DNA of 64,000 bases from Saxibacter everestensis. GTDB taxonomy: Bacteria > Actinomycetota > Actinomycetes > Actinomycetales > Brevibacteriaceae. Where the stretch lies: positions 1,889,856 through 1,953,855 of the forward strand of contig NZ_CP090958.1 of NCBI RefSeq assembly GCF_025787225.1. Direction: 5' to 3'. Of this stretch, positions 1 through 8,409 are shown in pieces. The position numbers were made by a program, and so were the translations under genes. The first letter of the stretch is position 1; every line of letters starts with the position of its first letter. The notes under the pieces are model-generated. The model did not search any database and had not been told where the DNA came from. It saw only the letters and a list, made by a program, of their open reading frames with translations.

Positions 1-904
1 TTTTCGGCCCGATCCCTGGCACGTCCATCAAATCTTCGATCGCCGTGAATCCGCCATTTGCCTCCCGCCAGGAGATGATCTTCTCTGCCGTCACCGGCCC
101 GACCCCGGGAAGTTCGTCGAGTTCAGTAGCAGATGCGGTATTCAAATTGACCAGCGAACTCTGGGACCCCGAATCCCGGTGCCCCGGATTCCCCGGCGCT
201 GCACCGTCGGATGGCGGGGCCTGACCTGGTCCGGAAGCCGGAGCGGACGGCGGCCCCGGAGCGGCTTCACCGACCTTTGGCACGTATAGTTGCTCTCCGT
301 CGACCAACTGGCGCGCGAGATTTATGCGGCTCAGGTCGGCCCCCGCGGCAGCACCACCGGCCAGCTCAATGGCGTCATCCACCCTGGAACCGGCCTGAAC
401 TGTGACAAGCCCGGGCTTCCTCACCGCGCCGACAACGTGAATCTTGAACTCTGACTGGCCTGACGGCTTGCCGGCCTGGCCTGACGGCTCACCGGCCTGG
501 CTGCCGTCCGGACGCTCCGGGTCCTGCGGCGCCTCGTTCCCCGTCGCCGCACTTGGCCGTGGCGCGACGGTTCGAACTTCACGGTCCGGCGCTTCGGTCA
601 CCGCCCTTACCGCGAGGTACGTGCCGGCCAGCAGCGCGATCAACGCCACGATAACTGTCGCGCCGAGCCGAATGGACCACCGACCGGTTCCCCCACCGAG
701 GACAGCCGGAATCCGCCGGGCAATGCGTCCGCTCAGGGTGTCGGTTACTTCGGGGGCATCATGGTCGTATTGCCTGGGAGTCCAGCCACGGCTCGGCTCC
801 GACGCCTCGACATCGCGCGCCGAAGCGAGCAGGTCGGCCATCCGGTCGGCCGGGGAGCGTGCGGAGGGCGGCTGCCCAGCTGACTGTCGACGTAGACCTG
901 CCAT
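1..904 (-). CDS. comEA: ComEA family DNA-binding protein (3' end beyond window)
   Basis: Competence-type DNA receptor: a membrane-anchored protein that binds incoming DNA outside the membrane. The minus-strand reading frame gives a charged cytoplasmic N-terminus, one hydrophobic segment near residues 75-95 (VIVALIALLAGTYLAV), a Pro/Gly-rich linker, a SLBB-like domain (KIHVVGAVRKPGLVTV) and then helix-hairpin-helix repeats (LNTASATELDELPGVGP, DVPGIGPK) running off the window edge. The ATG at 904 is the best start; no strong ribosome binding site is visible. ComEC would normally follow downstream, outside the window. Domain order is clear; a role in natural transformation is inferred from the family. 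Confidence 0.9.
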   Translation of the reverse strand, partial: MAGLRRQSAGQPPSARSPADRMADLLASARDVEASEPSRGWTPRQYDHDAPEVTDTLSGRIARRIPAVLGGGTGRWSIRLGATVIVALIALLAGTYLAVRAVTEAPDREVRTVAPRPSAATGNEAPQDPERPDGSQAGEPSGQAGKPSGQSEFKIHVVGAVRKPGLVTVQAGSRVDDAIELAGGAAAGADLSRINLARQLVDGEQLYVPKVGEAAPGPPSAPASGPGQAPPSDGAAPGNPGHRDSGSQSSLVNLNTASATELDELPGVGPVTAEKIISWREANGGFTAIEDLMDVPGIGPK

Positions 905-1003
905 GGCATGACGGTAGTCAGCTGGGGTCGCACCTGGCCCGTGGAAGCGACTTCTGTGCAGGAGCCCGCTTCCCGCAACCTTTGTGACGACAAGTGCGGC
1001 TCA

Positions 1004-1078
1004 TCAGTTGCGCGCCTCGTAGTACTCGACCTCCTCACCGAGGACGCGTTCCCGCCATGATTCCGGAAGCACCGACAC
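1004..1078 (-). CDS. Possible 24-codon ORF just downstream of potC
   Basis: Directly after the potC stop codon, the same reading frame stays open for 36 more codons with coding-like G/C third positions. It ends with the residues LPESWRERVLGEEVEYYEARN. A GTG at 1078 could start a 24-residue peptide, but no clear ribosome binding site precedes it. It may be a tiny gene, the decayed or read-through C-terminus of potC, or chance. No family recognised. Confidence 0.3.
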   Translation of the reverse strand: MSVLPESWRERVLGEEVEYYEARN

Positions 1079-1114
1079 CAGCGCAAAGCCCGCAGCCCCT
1101 TCAGCGTGCCGGGA

Positions 1115-2029
1115 TCAGGATCCGGTCATCGCCTTCACAATGTCTGTCGAACTCTCCCCGACCTTGCGTAGCACGTAGGCGACTACTCCCAACGCGACAA
1201 GGGTCAGGATGAACATCAGCGTCGAGACCGCGGCGATCTCCGGCCGCAACGCGACCCTGAGCGAGCTGAATATGTAAACCGGCCATGGCGTGAATCCGGG
1301 CTGCTGCACGAAGCTTGAAACGATCGTATTGTCCAGGCTGAGGGTGAAGGACATCAACGCACCTGCCAGGATGCCTGGTCCGGCCATCGGCAGGGTGATA
1401 TCCCGGAACCTGCGCCAGGGCGTCGCGTACAGGTCGGCGGCGGCCTCCTCCAACGACTGATCGAGGCCCGCCATCCGCGCCCGGATTATGAAGGTGACCA
1501 CCGCCATTGAAACCACCGAGTGCGCAATGACCAGCCGGACCATGCCGTTGTTCAGCGGCGATACGCCGGCGTCGACACCGAGCGTCACAAACCAGGGCAG
1601 CAAGGCGATCGCATCGACGATCTCCGGGGTAACCAGGGTGAAGGAGAGCAGCAGCGTCAGTCCAAGCGCCCACTTCGCCCTGATCTTCGCCCGAGCCAGC
1701 GCGATTCCGCCAAGGGTTCCAATTATGGTCGAGACGATCGCCGATCCGGCTGCGGCTTGCAGTGAAGTCGAAATGGCTCCGCGAATCACCTTGTTCGACA
1801 AGCCGTTGACGTACGCATCGAATCCGAAGCTGTCCCAGGCGGCAAGCAGCCGGCCATTATTGAACGAGTACACCACGATCACCAGGATCGGCAGGAACAG
1901 GAACGCGAAGACCAGCACACCCCATACAGTCAGGGCTGTGTTCGGCAGATCCCTTTTCCCGGACACCGGGCCGGCTGGCGCCTCGCCCGCCGAAGCATCT
2001 GCCTCGGTCGTTCGCTCTATAACGCTCAT
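1115..2029 (-). CDS. potC: ABC transporter permease, spermidine/putrescine type (PotC)
   Basis: Second inner-membrane channel subunit of a polyamine-type ABC importer, about 304 residues. It has a cytoplasmic N-terminal tail of about 35 residues, six predicted hydrophobic segments and the EAA loop (EEAAADLYATPWRRFRDI) that docks on the ATPase. The ATG at 2029 is preceded by a GGGGGAG ribosome binding site and overlaps the potB stop (ATGA), so translation is coupled. An upstream in-frame start would run into the 21-bp repeats of potB and is unlikely. Last gene of the operon potA-potD-potB-potC. Substrate is assigned from family and operon order. Confidence 0.93.
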   Translation of the reverse strand: MSVIERTTEADASAGEAPAGPVSGKRDLPNTALTVWGVLVFAFLFLPILVIVVYSFNNGRLLAAWDSFGFDAYVNGLSNKVIRGAISTSLQAAAGSAIVSTIIGTLGGIALARAKIRAKWALGLTLLLSFTLVTPEIVDAIALLPWFVTLGVDAGVSPLNNGMVRLVIAHSVVSMAVVTFIIRARMAGLDQSLEEAAADLYATPWRRFRDITLPMAGPGILAGALMSFTLSLDNTIVSSFVQQPGFTPWPVYIFSSLRVALRPEIAAVSTLMFILTLVALGVVAYVLRKVGESSTDIVKAMTGS

Positions 2030-2994
2030 GGCTGCTCCCCCACTGTCGTTGCGTTCACTGGCGCTGTCGTTGCGTTCACTGGCGCTGTCGTTGCGTTCAC
2101 TGGCACAATCTCGACCCGGCGTCCGGCGCGAATGATCCGCTGCAGGACCAGCACGACCGCTCCAACGATTGCGACCGTCGCCAGGATCAGCAGCATCAGG
2201 ACGACCGCCATCGCGGCGCCCAGCGCCCAATTCTGTGCAGCGTTGAACTGGGCGGCAACGAGCTGCCCGACCATCGACCCCTGCGCGCCACCCAGCACGG
2301 ACGCCGTGATGTAGTCACCCATCAGCGGTATGTAGACCAGAAGGCAGCCGGACGCTATGCCCGGCGCAGCCATCGGCAGGGTGACCTGGAACAAGGTTCG
2401 CCAACGGCCCGCTCCCAGGTCGTTGCTTGCTTCACGGAGACTGACGCCGGCCCGATCCATCGCAACGAACAGCGGCAGAATCATCAGCGGCAGGTAGTTG
2501 TAAACAACGCCGATCTGCACGGCGGTGCGGGTATAGAGCACGGCTAGCGGCCCGTCGATCATTCCGGCGAACTGCATGAAATGTGAAACGAATCCTTCAG
2601 GCGACAGAATCACCTGCCAGCCAAGGGTTCGAACCAGGAAGTTGGTCCAGAACGGCACCAGAACCAGCGCCAGCATCAGACCCCGGCGACGGGCCGGAAC
2701 CTTCACCGCAAGCCAATACGCGAAAGGCACGGCGATCACGAGACACAGCAGCGTGCCGACGACCGAAATCCGCAGAGTTGCCACGAATGTCGAGAGGAAG
2801 GTCGGATCGGCAGCCTCGGCATAGCGGTCAAAAGAAAGCTGGTCGGTTGCGTACGTGGTGAATTGGTCGGGCTTGTAACCGAAGCTGTACCAGATGACCA
2901 GGGCGACCGGGATGATGAAGAAGAACAGCAGGTAGGCCCAGGTCGGAAAGGACAGTGCCGCCGGCCCGAAAATACGTTGACGAAGGGTTTTCAT
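2026..2994 (-). CDS. potB: ABC transporter permease, spermidine/putrescine type (PotB)
   Basis: First channel subunit of the polyamine-type importer, 322 residues. It begins with a cytoplasmic stretch ([16 protein letters not shown]) followed by six hydrophobic segments and the EAA loop (REASNDLGAGRWRTLF). The ATG at 2994 overlaps the stop of potD by 4 bases. The C-terminal tail is odd: a heptad-length unit (APVNATT) occurs three times because of a 21-bp tandem repeat in the DNA. This tail is cytoplasmic and probably dispensable. The last bases overlap the potC start. Confidence 0.93.
   Translation of the reverse strand: MKTLRQRIFGPAALSFPTWAYLLFFFIIPVALVIWYSFGYKPDQFTTYATDQLSFDRYAEAADPTFLSTFVATLRISVVGTLLCLVIAVPFAYWLAVKVPARRRGLMLALVLVPFWTNFLVRTLGWQVILSPEGFVSHFMQFAGMIDGPLAVLYTRTAVQIGVVYNYLPLMILPLFVAMDRAGVSLREASNDLGAGRWRTLFQVTLPMAAPGIASGCLLVYIPLMGDYITASVLGGAQGSMVGQLVAAQFNAAQNWALGAAMAVVLMLLILATVAIVGAVVLVLQRIIRAGRRVEIVPVNATTAPVNATTAPVNATTVGEQP
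2039..2103. repeat. 21-bp tandem repeat, three copies, 3' end of potB
   Basis: The unit TGTCGTTGCGTTCACTGGCG plus one C is repeated almost perfectly three times. It encodes the tail APVNATT in potB and lies immediately upstream of the potC ribosome binding site. Multiples of 21 bp keep the potB frame open, so copy number could change without breaking the gene. Confidence 0.9.
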
Positions 2995-4142
2995 GCGCCA
3001 CTCCTTGACTGCATTTCGTTGAGGATCCGGACCCGTTCTTCCTGGGCGCGGAGGACCGCCGGGGTCAGCCGGTCAAGGATTTCCTGGTCGGGGAACACCA
3101 GGTCCGGCTCGTCCAGCTCCAGGTCCGACGCGAGCTCCTTCAGGTTTTTGATCCCGGTGTGGTAGCCGATGTAGTCCACCTCATTGACGGCGATCTCGGG
3201 CTCGAGCATCGTGTTGATGAAGGCGTGCGCGGCATCGGGATGCGGCGCCCCGGTTGCGATCGCCCAGGTGTCCATCCAGAGGTTTGCAGTCGGGGTGGGG
3301 TAGACGTACTTCCACTTCGCGGCATCCTCGACCTCGAGGATCGCCTGCCGGGCATCACCGTTGAAGGCGTGCATCAGACTGAAACTACCCTGGGCAACGC
3401 CGGAAGTGACGGTGGACAGGTAGGCCTTGACATGGGGCGCGAGATCGTCGGTGAGGGCCTTGCGACAGTCTTCCAGTTCCGCCGCGGAAGTGGTGTTGAT
3501 ATCGAGTCCCTCCGCGGCCAGCCAGACCGCGCAGACCTCCCACGCGTCTTCCATCACGGAGAGTTCGCCGCTGGCCTCGTCCTTCGCGGCGGCGAGGAAG
3601 TCCGCCCAGGTCTCCATCGGCCTGCTGATCTTCGAGGAGTCATAAATGTAGCCGCTGGTCCCCCAGCATTTGCAGACTGCGTACTCGTTGTGTGGGTCCC
3701 ATGCCTGATCCCGGTAGTTGGGATCGATATTGGCGAAGTTCGGGATCAGCGAGTGGTCCAGCTTTTGCAGTAGATTATGCTCGGCCATCTGCGGAATGTA
3801 GATCCCGGTCGGCACGACGACGTCGTACCCCGAGGTGCCTCGGGAAGCGGCGAGCTTCGCGATCAGTTCCTCATTGGAGCCGAAACTGTCGCTTTGCACC
3901 GTGATGCCGGCCGCCTTTTCGACCTTGGCGATATCGGCGGGGTCTTCGTAGTCACCCCAGCTGTAGAGGTTGAGCTTGCTCTCCACCTCACCGTCCGGTG
4001 CGGGAGATGTCGCTACTGCCTTCGATCTGCCGCATCCGCCAAGCGCAGCTCCGGCGCCGAGCACGCCGAAGCCGCTGAGCAGCGCACGGCGGCTGATCCG
4101 CGCGCTCACCGAGCGTGGCGACAATACCCTGATCTGCGTCAT
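2991..4142 (-). CDS. potD: Polyamine-type ABC transporter substrate-binding lipoprotein (PotD)
   Basis: Extracellular binding protein that delivers substrate to PotBC, 383 residues. The N-terminus carries a twin-arginine motif (SRRALL) and a lipobox (LGGC near residue 37), so it is probably exported folded by Tat and lipid-anchored. The mature part fits bacterial extracellular solute-binding proteins of the PotD/PotF group ([11 protein letters not shown] near the start, [21 protein letters not shown] near the end). The start overlaps the potA stop by 4 bases and the end overlaps the potB start by 4 bases. Confidence 0.93.
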   Translation of the reverse strand: MTQIRVLSPRSVSARISRRALLSGFGVLGAGAALGGCGRSKAVATSPAPDGEVESKLNLYSWGDYEDPADIAKVEKAAGITVQSDSFGSNEELIAKLAASRGTSGYDVVVPTGIYIPQMAEHNLLQKLDHSLIPNFANIDPNYRDQAWDPHNEYAVCKCWGTSGYIYDSSKISRPMETWADFLAAAKDEASGELSVMEDAWEVCAVWLAAEGLDINTTSAAELEDCRKALTDDLAPHVKAYLSTVTSGVAQGSFSLMHAFNGDARQAILEVEDAAKWKYVYPTPTANLWMDTWAIATGAPHPDAAHAFINTMLEPEIAVNEVDYIGYHTGIKNLKELASDLELDEPDLVFPDQEILDRLTPAVLRAQEERVRILNEMQSRSGA

Positions 4143-5266
4143 TGGGCGAACACCTGCACGCAGTCGCTGTCGAACGTGAACCAGATCTGGGAGTTCTCCG
4201 CAATATCCGGCGCGTTCGCCCGGGGCACCCGGGAGAGGATTTCCTGCCCGGTGCTGGTCAGGCCGACGTATTGCACCACGTCACCGAGGAAAGAAACTCC
4301 GGCAAGCCGGGCCTCGATGGAGTTGGTCGAACCGGTCACATCGGACGACGCCGGCGGGCGGGCTGCCACACCGATCGCCTCGGGGCGGATTGCCGCGGTC
4401 AGTGTTCCCTCTTGGTGAGCCGGCCGTGGCGCAGTGGTCAGCAGCTCTCCCTCGGCGGACGACAGCCTGCCGTCGCCGGCGTCGGTGACCTTGATGAAGT
4501 TCTGCTTGCCGATGAAACCGGCCACGAACGATGACGCCGGGCTTGAATATATGTCTTCGGCCGTGCCGACCTGCTGGATCCGGCCGTTGTACATCACCAC
4601 GATCCGGTCACTCATCGCCAGCGCCTCTTCCTGATCATGCGTGACGAAAATGAACGTTATGCCGAGTTGCTTCTGCAGCAGCTTGAGCTCGAGCTGCATC
4701 TCCTCACGGAGCTTGCGATCCAGCGCGGACATCGGCTCATCGAGCAGCAGTACGTCGGGCCGGTTCACCAGGGCACGGGCCAGGGCGACGCGCTGTTGCT
4801 GGCCGCCGGACAGCATCTTTGGATTTCGGGTCGCAAATGAGTCCATCCGGACCATCGCAAGGGCTTCGCTGACCCGGCTGTTGATCTCGGCGCGCGGCAC
4901 CCGGCGCTGGCGCAGTCCGTACGCGACATTTTCAGCCACGGTCATATGCGGGAACAGGGCGTAGGCCTGAAATACGGTGTTCACCGGCCGCTTGTGCGCG
5001 GGAACGCCCCGCAATGACCGCCCGGCCAGCACGACGTCGCCGCTGGTGGGTTCCTCGAAACCGGCCAGCATCCGAAGCAGCGTCGTCTTGCCGCAGCCGG
5101 AGGGGCCGAGCAGTGAGAGGAACTCTCCGGCACGCACATCGAGATCCAGCTGGTCAACCGCTATTGCGTCACCGTAGTGCTTACTGACGCCGCGAATCTG
5201 CAGCGCCCCCGGCTCGGTGGCTGTCGCCTCCCTGGCGGAACCATGTGACGGCATCGTGACGGTCAT
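4139..5266 (-). CDS. potA: Polyamine-type ABC transporter ATP-binding protein (PotA)
   Basis: ATPase of the importer, about 375 residues. Visible motifs are Walker A (GPSGCGKTT), signature ([15 protein letters not shown]), Walker B ([12 protein letters not shown]), the switch histidine (VTHDQEEAL) and a C-terminal TOBE regulatory domain. The ATG at 5266 was chosen because GAGGAGAA lies 7 bases upstream. An earlier in-frame ATG at 5299 has no comparable site. First gene of the operon; a palindrome overlapping a promoter-like sequence lies upstream at 5347-5361. Confidence 0.95.
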   Translation of the reverse strand: MTVTMPSHGSAREATATEPGALQIRGVSKHYGDAIAVDQLDLDVRAGEFLSLLGPSGCGKTTLLRMLAGFEEPTSGDVVLAGRSLRGVPAHKRPVNTVFQAYALFPHMTVAENVAYGLRQRRVPRAEINSRVSEALAMVRMDSFATRNPKMLSGGQQQRVALARALVNRPDVLLLDEPMSALDRKLREEMQLELKLLQKQLGITFIFVTHDQEEALAMSDRIVVMYNGRIQQVGTAEDIYSSPASSFVAGFIGKQNFIKVTDAGDGRLSSAEGELLTTAPRPAHQEGTLTAAIRPEAIGVAARPPASSDVTGSTNSIEARLAGVSFLGDVVQYVGLTSTGQEILSRVPRANAPDIAENSQIWFTFDSDCVQVFAQ

Positions 5267-5346
5267 GGTTGTTCTCCTCGAACTCGATGTTGGTGGCACA
5301 GGTCACACTTCGTGCCGAACCAAGAACACCATGATTCATCTCATGA

Positions 5347-5361
5347 GTCAACACCGTTGAC
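5347..5361. promoter_or_regulatory. Perfect inverted repeat in the potA promoter region
   Basis: GTCAACACCGTTGAC is two perfect 6-bp arms around 3 bases. On the minus strand it overlaps a possible -35 element (TTGACT) for the potABCD operon, with TGTTCT 17 bases further on as a weak -10. The position fits a repressor operator. No regulator gene is adjacent. Confidence 0.5.
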
Positions 5362-5396
5362 CACGCCGTGGATACGCGGTCAGACGCCCGGGAAGG

Positions 5397-5576
5397 TTAC
5401 GCGGATTCCTGCTCCAACGTCCATTTCAGCGCCTCCAGCGCCTTGAAGGCACCGTTCAGACTGGTCCGGAGATCATCACTCGGGGCATAGGTCTCGAGTC
5501 TTGCTTCCAGGTCGCTCAACTGCCTAATGATCGCACTGACAGTTCGTCCGCCATCGATCCTCGCATTGGGTTCCAT
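5397..5576 (-). CDS. Small hypothetical protein, 59 residues, downstream of DegV
   Basis: Short acidic-to-neutral, mostly helical protein (from MEPNARIDGG to ALKWTLEQESA) with no cysteine, signal peptide or membrane segment. It starts 3 bases after the DegV stop. Its ribosome binding site, GAGGAG, lies within the DegV stop region, so the two are probably translated from one mRNA. Codon third positions are G/C rich. The spacing of Ile/Leu residues (IIRQLSDLEARLETY) suggests a short amphipathic or coiled-coil helix. No family recognised. Confidence 0.7.
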   Translation of the reverse strand: MEPNARIDGGRTVSAIIRQLSDLEARLETYAPSDDLRTSLNGAFKALEALKWTLEQESA

Positions 5577-5579
5577 CGC

Positions 5580-6533
5580 TTACTCCTCAGTGGGTTTCGC
5601 GCCGTCATCCACAATCGTCACGGCGAGCATTCCCGGGCCGACATGGGCGCCCAGCACGACCGATATTTCGCAAACATCCCCTGCCGCCGACAGGTGCACA
5701 CCGCTGTACTTGCTGAGATCACTCGCCCCTTCGAGCAGTTGCTCAAGCAGGCGATCAGCCGCTTCCGGTGCATCGAAGTGCTGCACATAGAACCGCACCC
5801 GGGGCGACCGTTGTTCTGAGCGCGCGACGTCGCGGTAGCCGGCAGCGGCTTCGAGGCTCAGAGTCTTCAGCCGGGCGAGCGCCTTCGCCTCGGTGCGCAC
5901 CTTCTCCAGCGTCTGAACCTTGCCGTCACGCATGTGCAGCAGCGGTTTGATGGCGAGCGCCGACCCCAGCAGACTTGCCGCAGAACCGATCCGGCCGCCA
6001 CGTCTCAGGTATTCCAGCGTGGCCACATAGAACAGTGTCCGGGAACGTTGCGAACAGATCCCGGTCACGAGCGCACCAAGGTCGGTAAGCGACGGAGCCG
6101 CCGACGTTGCTTCCCGGCCAAGCGCGACTGCCTGGGCCGATTTGGTCAGGGCGTAGCCGAGCACAGCACCGGAAGTTTGCGTATCGACAACCTGGACCGT
6201 GAGCTCGGCCGAACCCACAGAAGCGGCAGCGAGCCGCGCCGCTTCACAGGTGCCCGAGAGTTCCGCCGACAGATGCATCGAGAGAATTCGGGTGATGCCC
6301 TCGCGTTGCAGGTCGAGATAGGTATCTGAGAACGCCGACGGCGACGGACGTGACGTGCTCACCGCCCGCCCGGCACGAAGATGCGCGGAAATCTGCTCGG
6401 GTGAAATGTTCACGTTCTCTTCGTATTCCTGCGCGTCGACGATCACGCTGAGCGGGACGATGCGCACCTGGACGCCCTCAATCTCGCGCAGGTCTAGCCC
6501 TGAGGTGGAGTCGGTGACTAACGCAATACTCAT
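5580..6533 (-). CDS. DegV family fatty-acid-binding protein
   Basis: 317-residue DegV domain protein; the family binds a fatty acid between two alpha/beta subdomains. The N-terminal signature VTDSTSGLDL and the later stretch EYLRRGGRIGSAASLLGSALAIKPLL are typical, and length matches the family. The start at 6533 has a very strong site (GGAGGTGGAG); an in-frame start 11 codons earlier lacks one. It sits in a bicistron with the 59-codon gene. In Gram-positives such proteins can feed fatty acids to FakA, which is not in the window. Confidence 0.92.
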   Translation of the reverse strand: MSIALVTDSTSGLDLREIEGVQVRIVPLSVIVDAQEYEENVNISPEQISAHLRAGRAVSTSRPSPSAFSDTYLDLQREGITRILSMHLSAELSGTCEAARLAAASVGSAELTVQVVDTQTSGAVLGYALTKSAQAVALGREATSAAPSLTDLGALVTGICSQRSRTLFYVATLEYLRRGGRIGSAASLLGSALAIKPLLHMRDGKVQTLEKVRTEAKALARLKTLSLEAAAGYRDVARSEQRSPRVRFYVQHFDAPEAADRLLEQLLEGASDLSKYSGVHLSAAGDVCEISVVLGAHVGPGMLAVTIVDDGAKPTEE

Positions 6534-6590
6534 CGTGATTCTCCACCTCCCAGGGTCGCACCCCACACTATCGATTTTCCGGTCGATCGC

Positions 6591-7259
6591 CTACGGCCTC
6601 GGCGGTGTCAGGATCCAATAGTCATGGACCAATTGTGCGTACAGTTCGAGCCTGGTGTGCAGCGGAATGCCGCGCTCGGCATACTTCAGTTTCAGATTTT
6701 TCAAGTGCGTCTTGGCCGTGTGGCTGGAAATCCCCAGTTCCCGGGCGACCTCTGCGATCGTCATCCCGTGCCCGGCAGAGTACAACGCGGCGACCTGCTG
6801 TTCACGCGGAGTGACATCCGGCACCTCCTCAGCCGGAGCCGTTCCGAGATTCCTGATTAGGGCAGGCGTCAGGAACAACCGCCCTTTTGCCGCAGAAGTG
6901 ACAACGTCCTCGATATGACCCGGCGGGTCGTCCTTACTCAGGTAGCCGAGAGCCCCTGCGGATATGGCCCGCTGAACGAGCTGGGGTTCGATCAGGGTGC
7001 TGATGATTACTACCTGGCAGCCGGATGCAAGCAGGGATCCGATCTTCATTTTCACCGGAATATCGTCGTTCAAGAAGACGTCAAGCAGAACGACGTCAAA
7101 GGGGTAATCGGGATGAGTGATCAGATCGGACCAGGTGGTGACGCCGAGGGCAACGTGCAGCGTCGACGTCGTATCGTTTATCCAGCGGGCGAGGCACTCC
7201 AGCGCCAGGTGATGGTCGTCAACAATCGCGACCTCGACTCGTGGCTTGACATCAGGCAT
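6591..7259 (-). CDS. NarL/LuxR-type response regulator (RR1)
   Basis: 222-residue two-component regulator. The receiver domain has the acidic pair in AIVDDHH, phosphoacceptor Asp60 (VVLLD), Ser87 and Lys109 (LGYLSK). The C-terminal GerE-type helix-turn-helix begins near residue 150 (TPREQQVAALYSAGHG, then GISSHTAKTHLKNL). It overlaps the upstream kinase-like gene by 8 bases. It is a clear paralogue of the regulator at 9719: both carry the unusual pattern LND-IP---KI after the phosphoacceptor. Likely output of the kinases encoded upstream. Confidence 0.92.
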   Translation of the reverse strand: MPDVKPRVEVAIVDDHHLALECLARWINDTTSTLHVALGVTTWSDLITHPDYPFDVVLLDVFLNDDIPVKMKIGSLLASGCQVVIISTLIEPQLVQRAISAGALGYLSKDDPPGHIEDVVTSAAKGRLFLTPALIRNLGTAPAEEVPDVTPREQQVAALYSAGHGMTIAEVARELGISSHTAKTHLKNLKLKYAERGIPLHTRLELYAQLVHDYWILTPPRP

Positions 7260-8409
7260 TAATCGAGTCCGATTGAGGCAGTGTTACAACGACTCTGATC
7301 ATTCCGGCAGTGGTCTCCACTGAGTACTTTTCGGACGAATGGATATATTCCCACATTAGTTCGCTAAACCGGATACGCTTATAGGTTTCCACCCGGAACT
7401 CGACGGCTTCCCGCCCATTCAGCCGCGATTGCGCATTCACATGGACCTGACCCTTACCGGTTTGGCAGACCTCTCTGATCATGCACGCAAGAATCGCCAG
7501 CGGAATTTCAAGGCTGACGTCTTCGAGTGCCCGAAGTGACAGATTCTCTACGTTTTCAAGGACAACCTCCCCGCTCGGAGCACCAAGGGCGTACAGAATG
7601 GCACCCAGATCACCGTTCGACCTGCTGCGAACCAGGGTCGATCGCAGCTCGTTTCCCAGGTGTCTGGCAAGTTCCTGCTTTTCGACCGAAAGTGGCAGTG
7701 GTTCGTCCGCGCCGACCGCGTCGAGCAGGTAGAGCAGACGGGTGTCGATGTTTCGCACCCGGCGATTGAGCTCATGCTGTTGCGTTTGTCTGGCCTCGAC
7801 GGCGGTGTCGACGATGGTCTGCCGTAGACCGGAAACCCGCGGACGTTTGGCCCAGCTAACATTTTGCTCGATCAGGTAAAGCCCGATGACACCCGGCACG
7901 GCGTACTGAACAACCATCTCGATCACATCGGCGCCGACGGGACGCGGGCTTTGAAACCATCCCGAGGCGAACATCGAGAACAGTCCCTGTGCCAGCAACA
8001 GCCTGATTGCAGTCCGCCCGGACCGCGCACTGGCAACGGCAATGATCACGAAACTGCTGGTGCCCATCACGACGCTGTTGTCCCGGTACGATCCCGTGAC
8101 CGATACCAGGGCAAGGTCCATGATGTTGATCCCGACCAGCGCCACTATGAATCCCACCAACCCGGATCGGGTGAGTCGTCCGCCATCCCGGCGCGCGCGG
8201 ATGTACGCCATAACAGCTAACGCGACCAGTCCGGCGATCGGCAACAGCTGTAGCAGCGGGTTCTGGTCCCTCACCGCACCGGCGACAACCCGGACAACAG
8301 ACAGGGCTGCCGACCCTGCGGTGAAAAGCAGCATTACCCGGAAAAGCAACAGATCCCTGCTCAGCGAGTTGACCACGAAGTGCAGCGTCAGCTGCTTGAA
8401 AGCGTTCAC
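7252..8409 (-). CDS. Membrane protein, degenerate sensor-kinase-like
   Basis: 385 residues. The first ~190 hold about six hydrophobic segments, followed by a helical linker (VEARQTQQHELNRRVRNI) and a C-terminal alpha/beta region where a kinase ATPase domain would sit. Clear N-box and G-box residues are absent, and no H-box like that of its neighbour can be seen. It is wedged between a sensor kinase (4-base overlap) and a response regulator (8-base overlap). The natural reading is an accessory or pseudo-kinase that senses or modulates. The kinase relation is inferred mainly from position and topology. Confidence 0.7.
   Translation of the reverse strand: MNAFKQLTLHFVVNSLSRDLLLFRVMLLFTAGSAALSVVRVVAGAVRDQNPLLQLLPIAGLVALAVMAYIRARRDGGRLTRSGLVGFIVALVGINIMDLALVSVTGSYRDNSVVMGTSSFVIIAVASARSGRTAIRLLLAQGLFSMFASGWFQSPRPVGADVIEMVVQYAVPGVIGLYLIEQNVSWAKRPRVSGLRQTIVDTAVEARQTQQHELNRRVRNIDTRLLYLLDAVGADEPLPLSVEKQELARHLGNELRSTLVRSRSNGDLGAILYALGAPSGEVVLENVENLSLRALEDVSLEIPLAILACMIREVCQTGKGQVHVNAQSRLNGREAVEFRVETYKRIRFSELMWEYIHSSEKYSVETTAGMIRVVVTLPQSDSINA

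Noticed and set aside
444-911. 155-codon plus-strand frame
   Set aside because: Antisense to ComEA, whose membrane, SLBB and HhH segments are clear.
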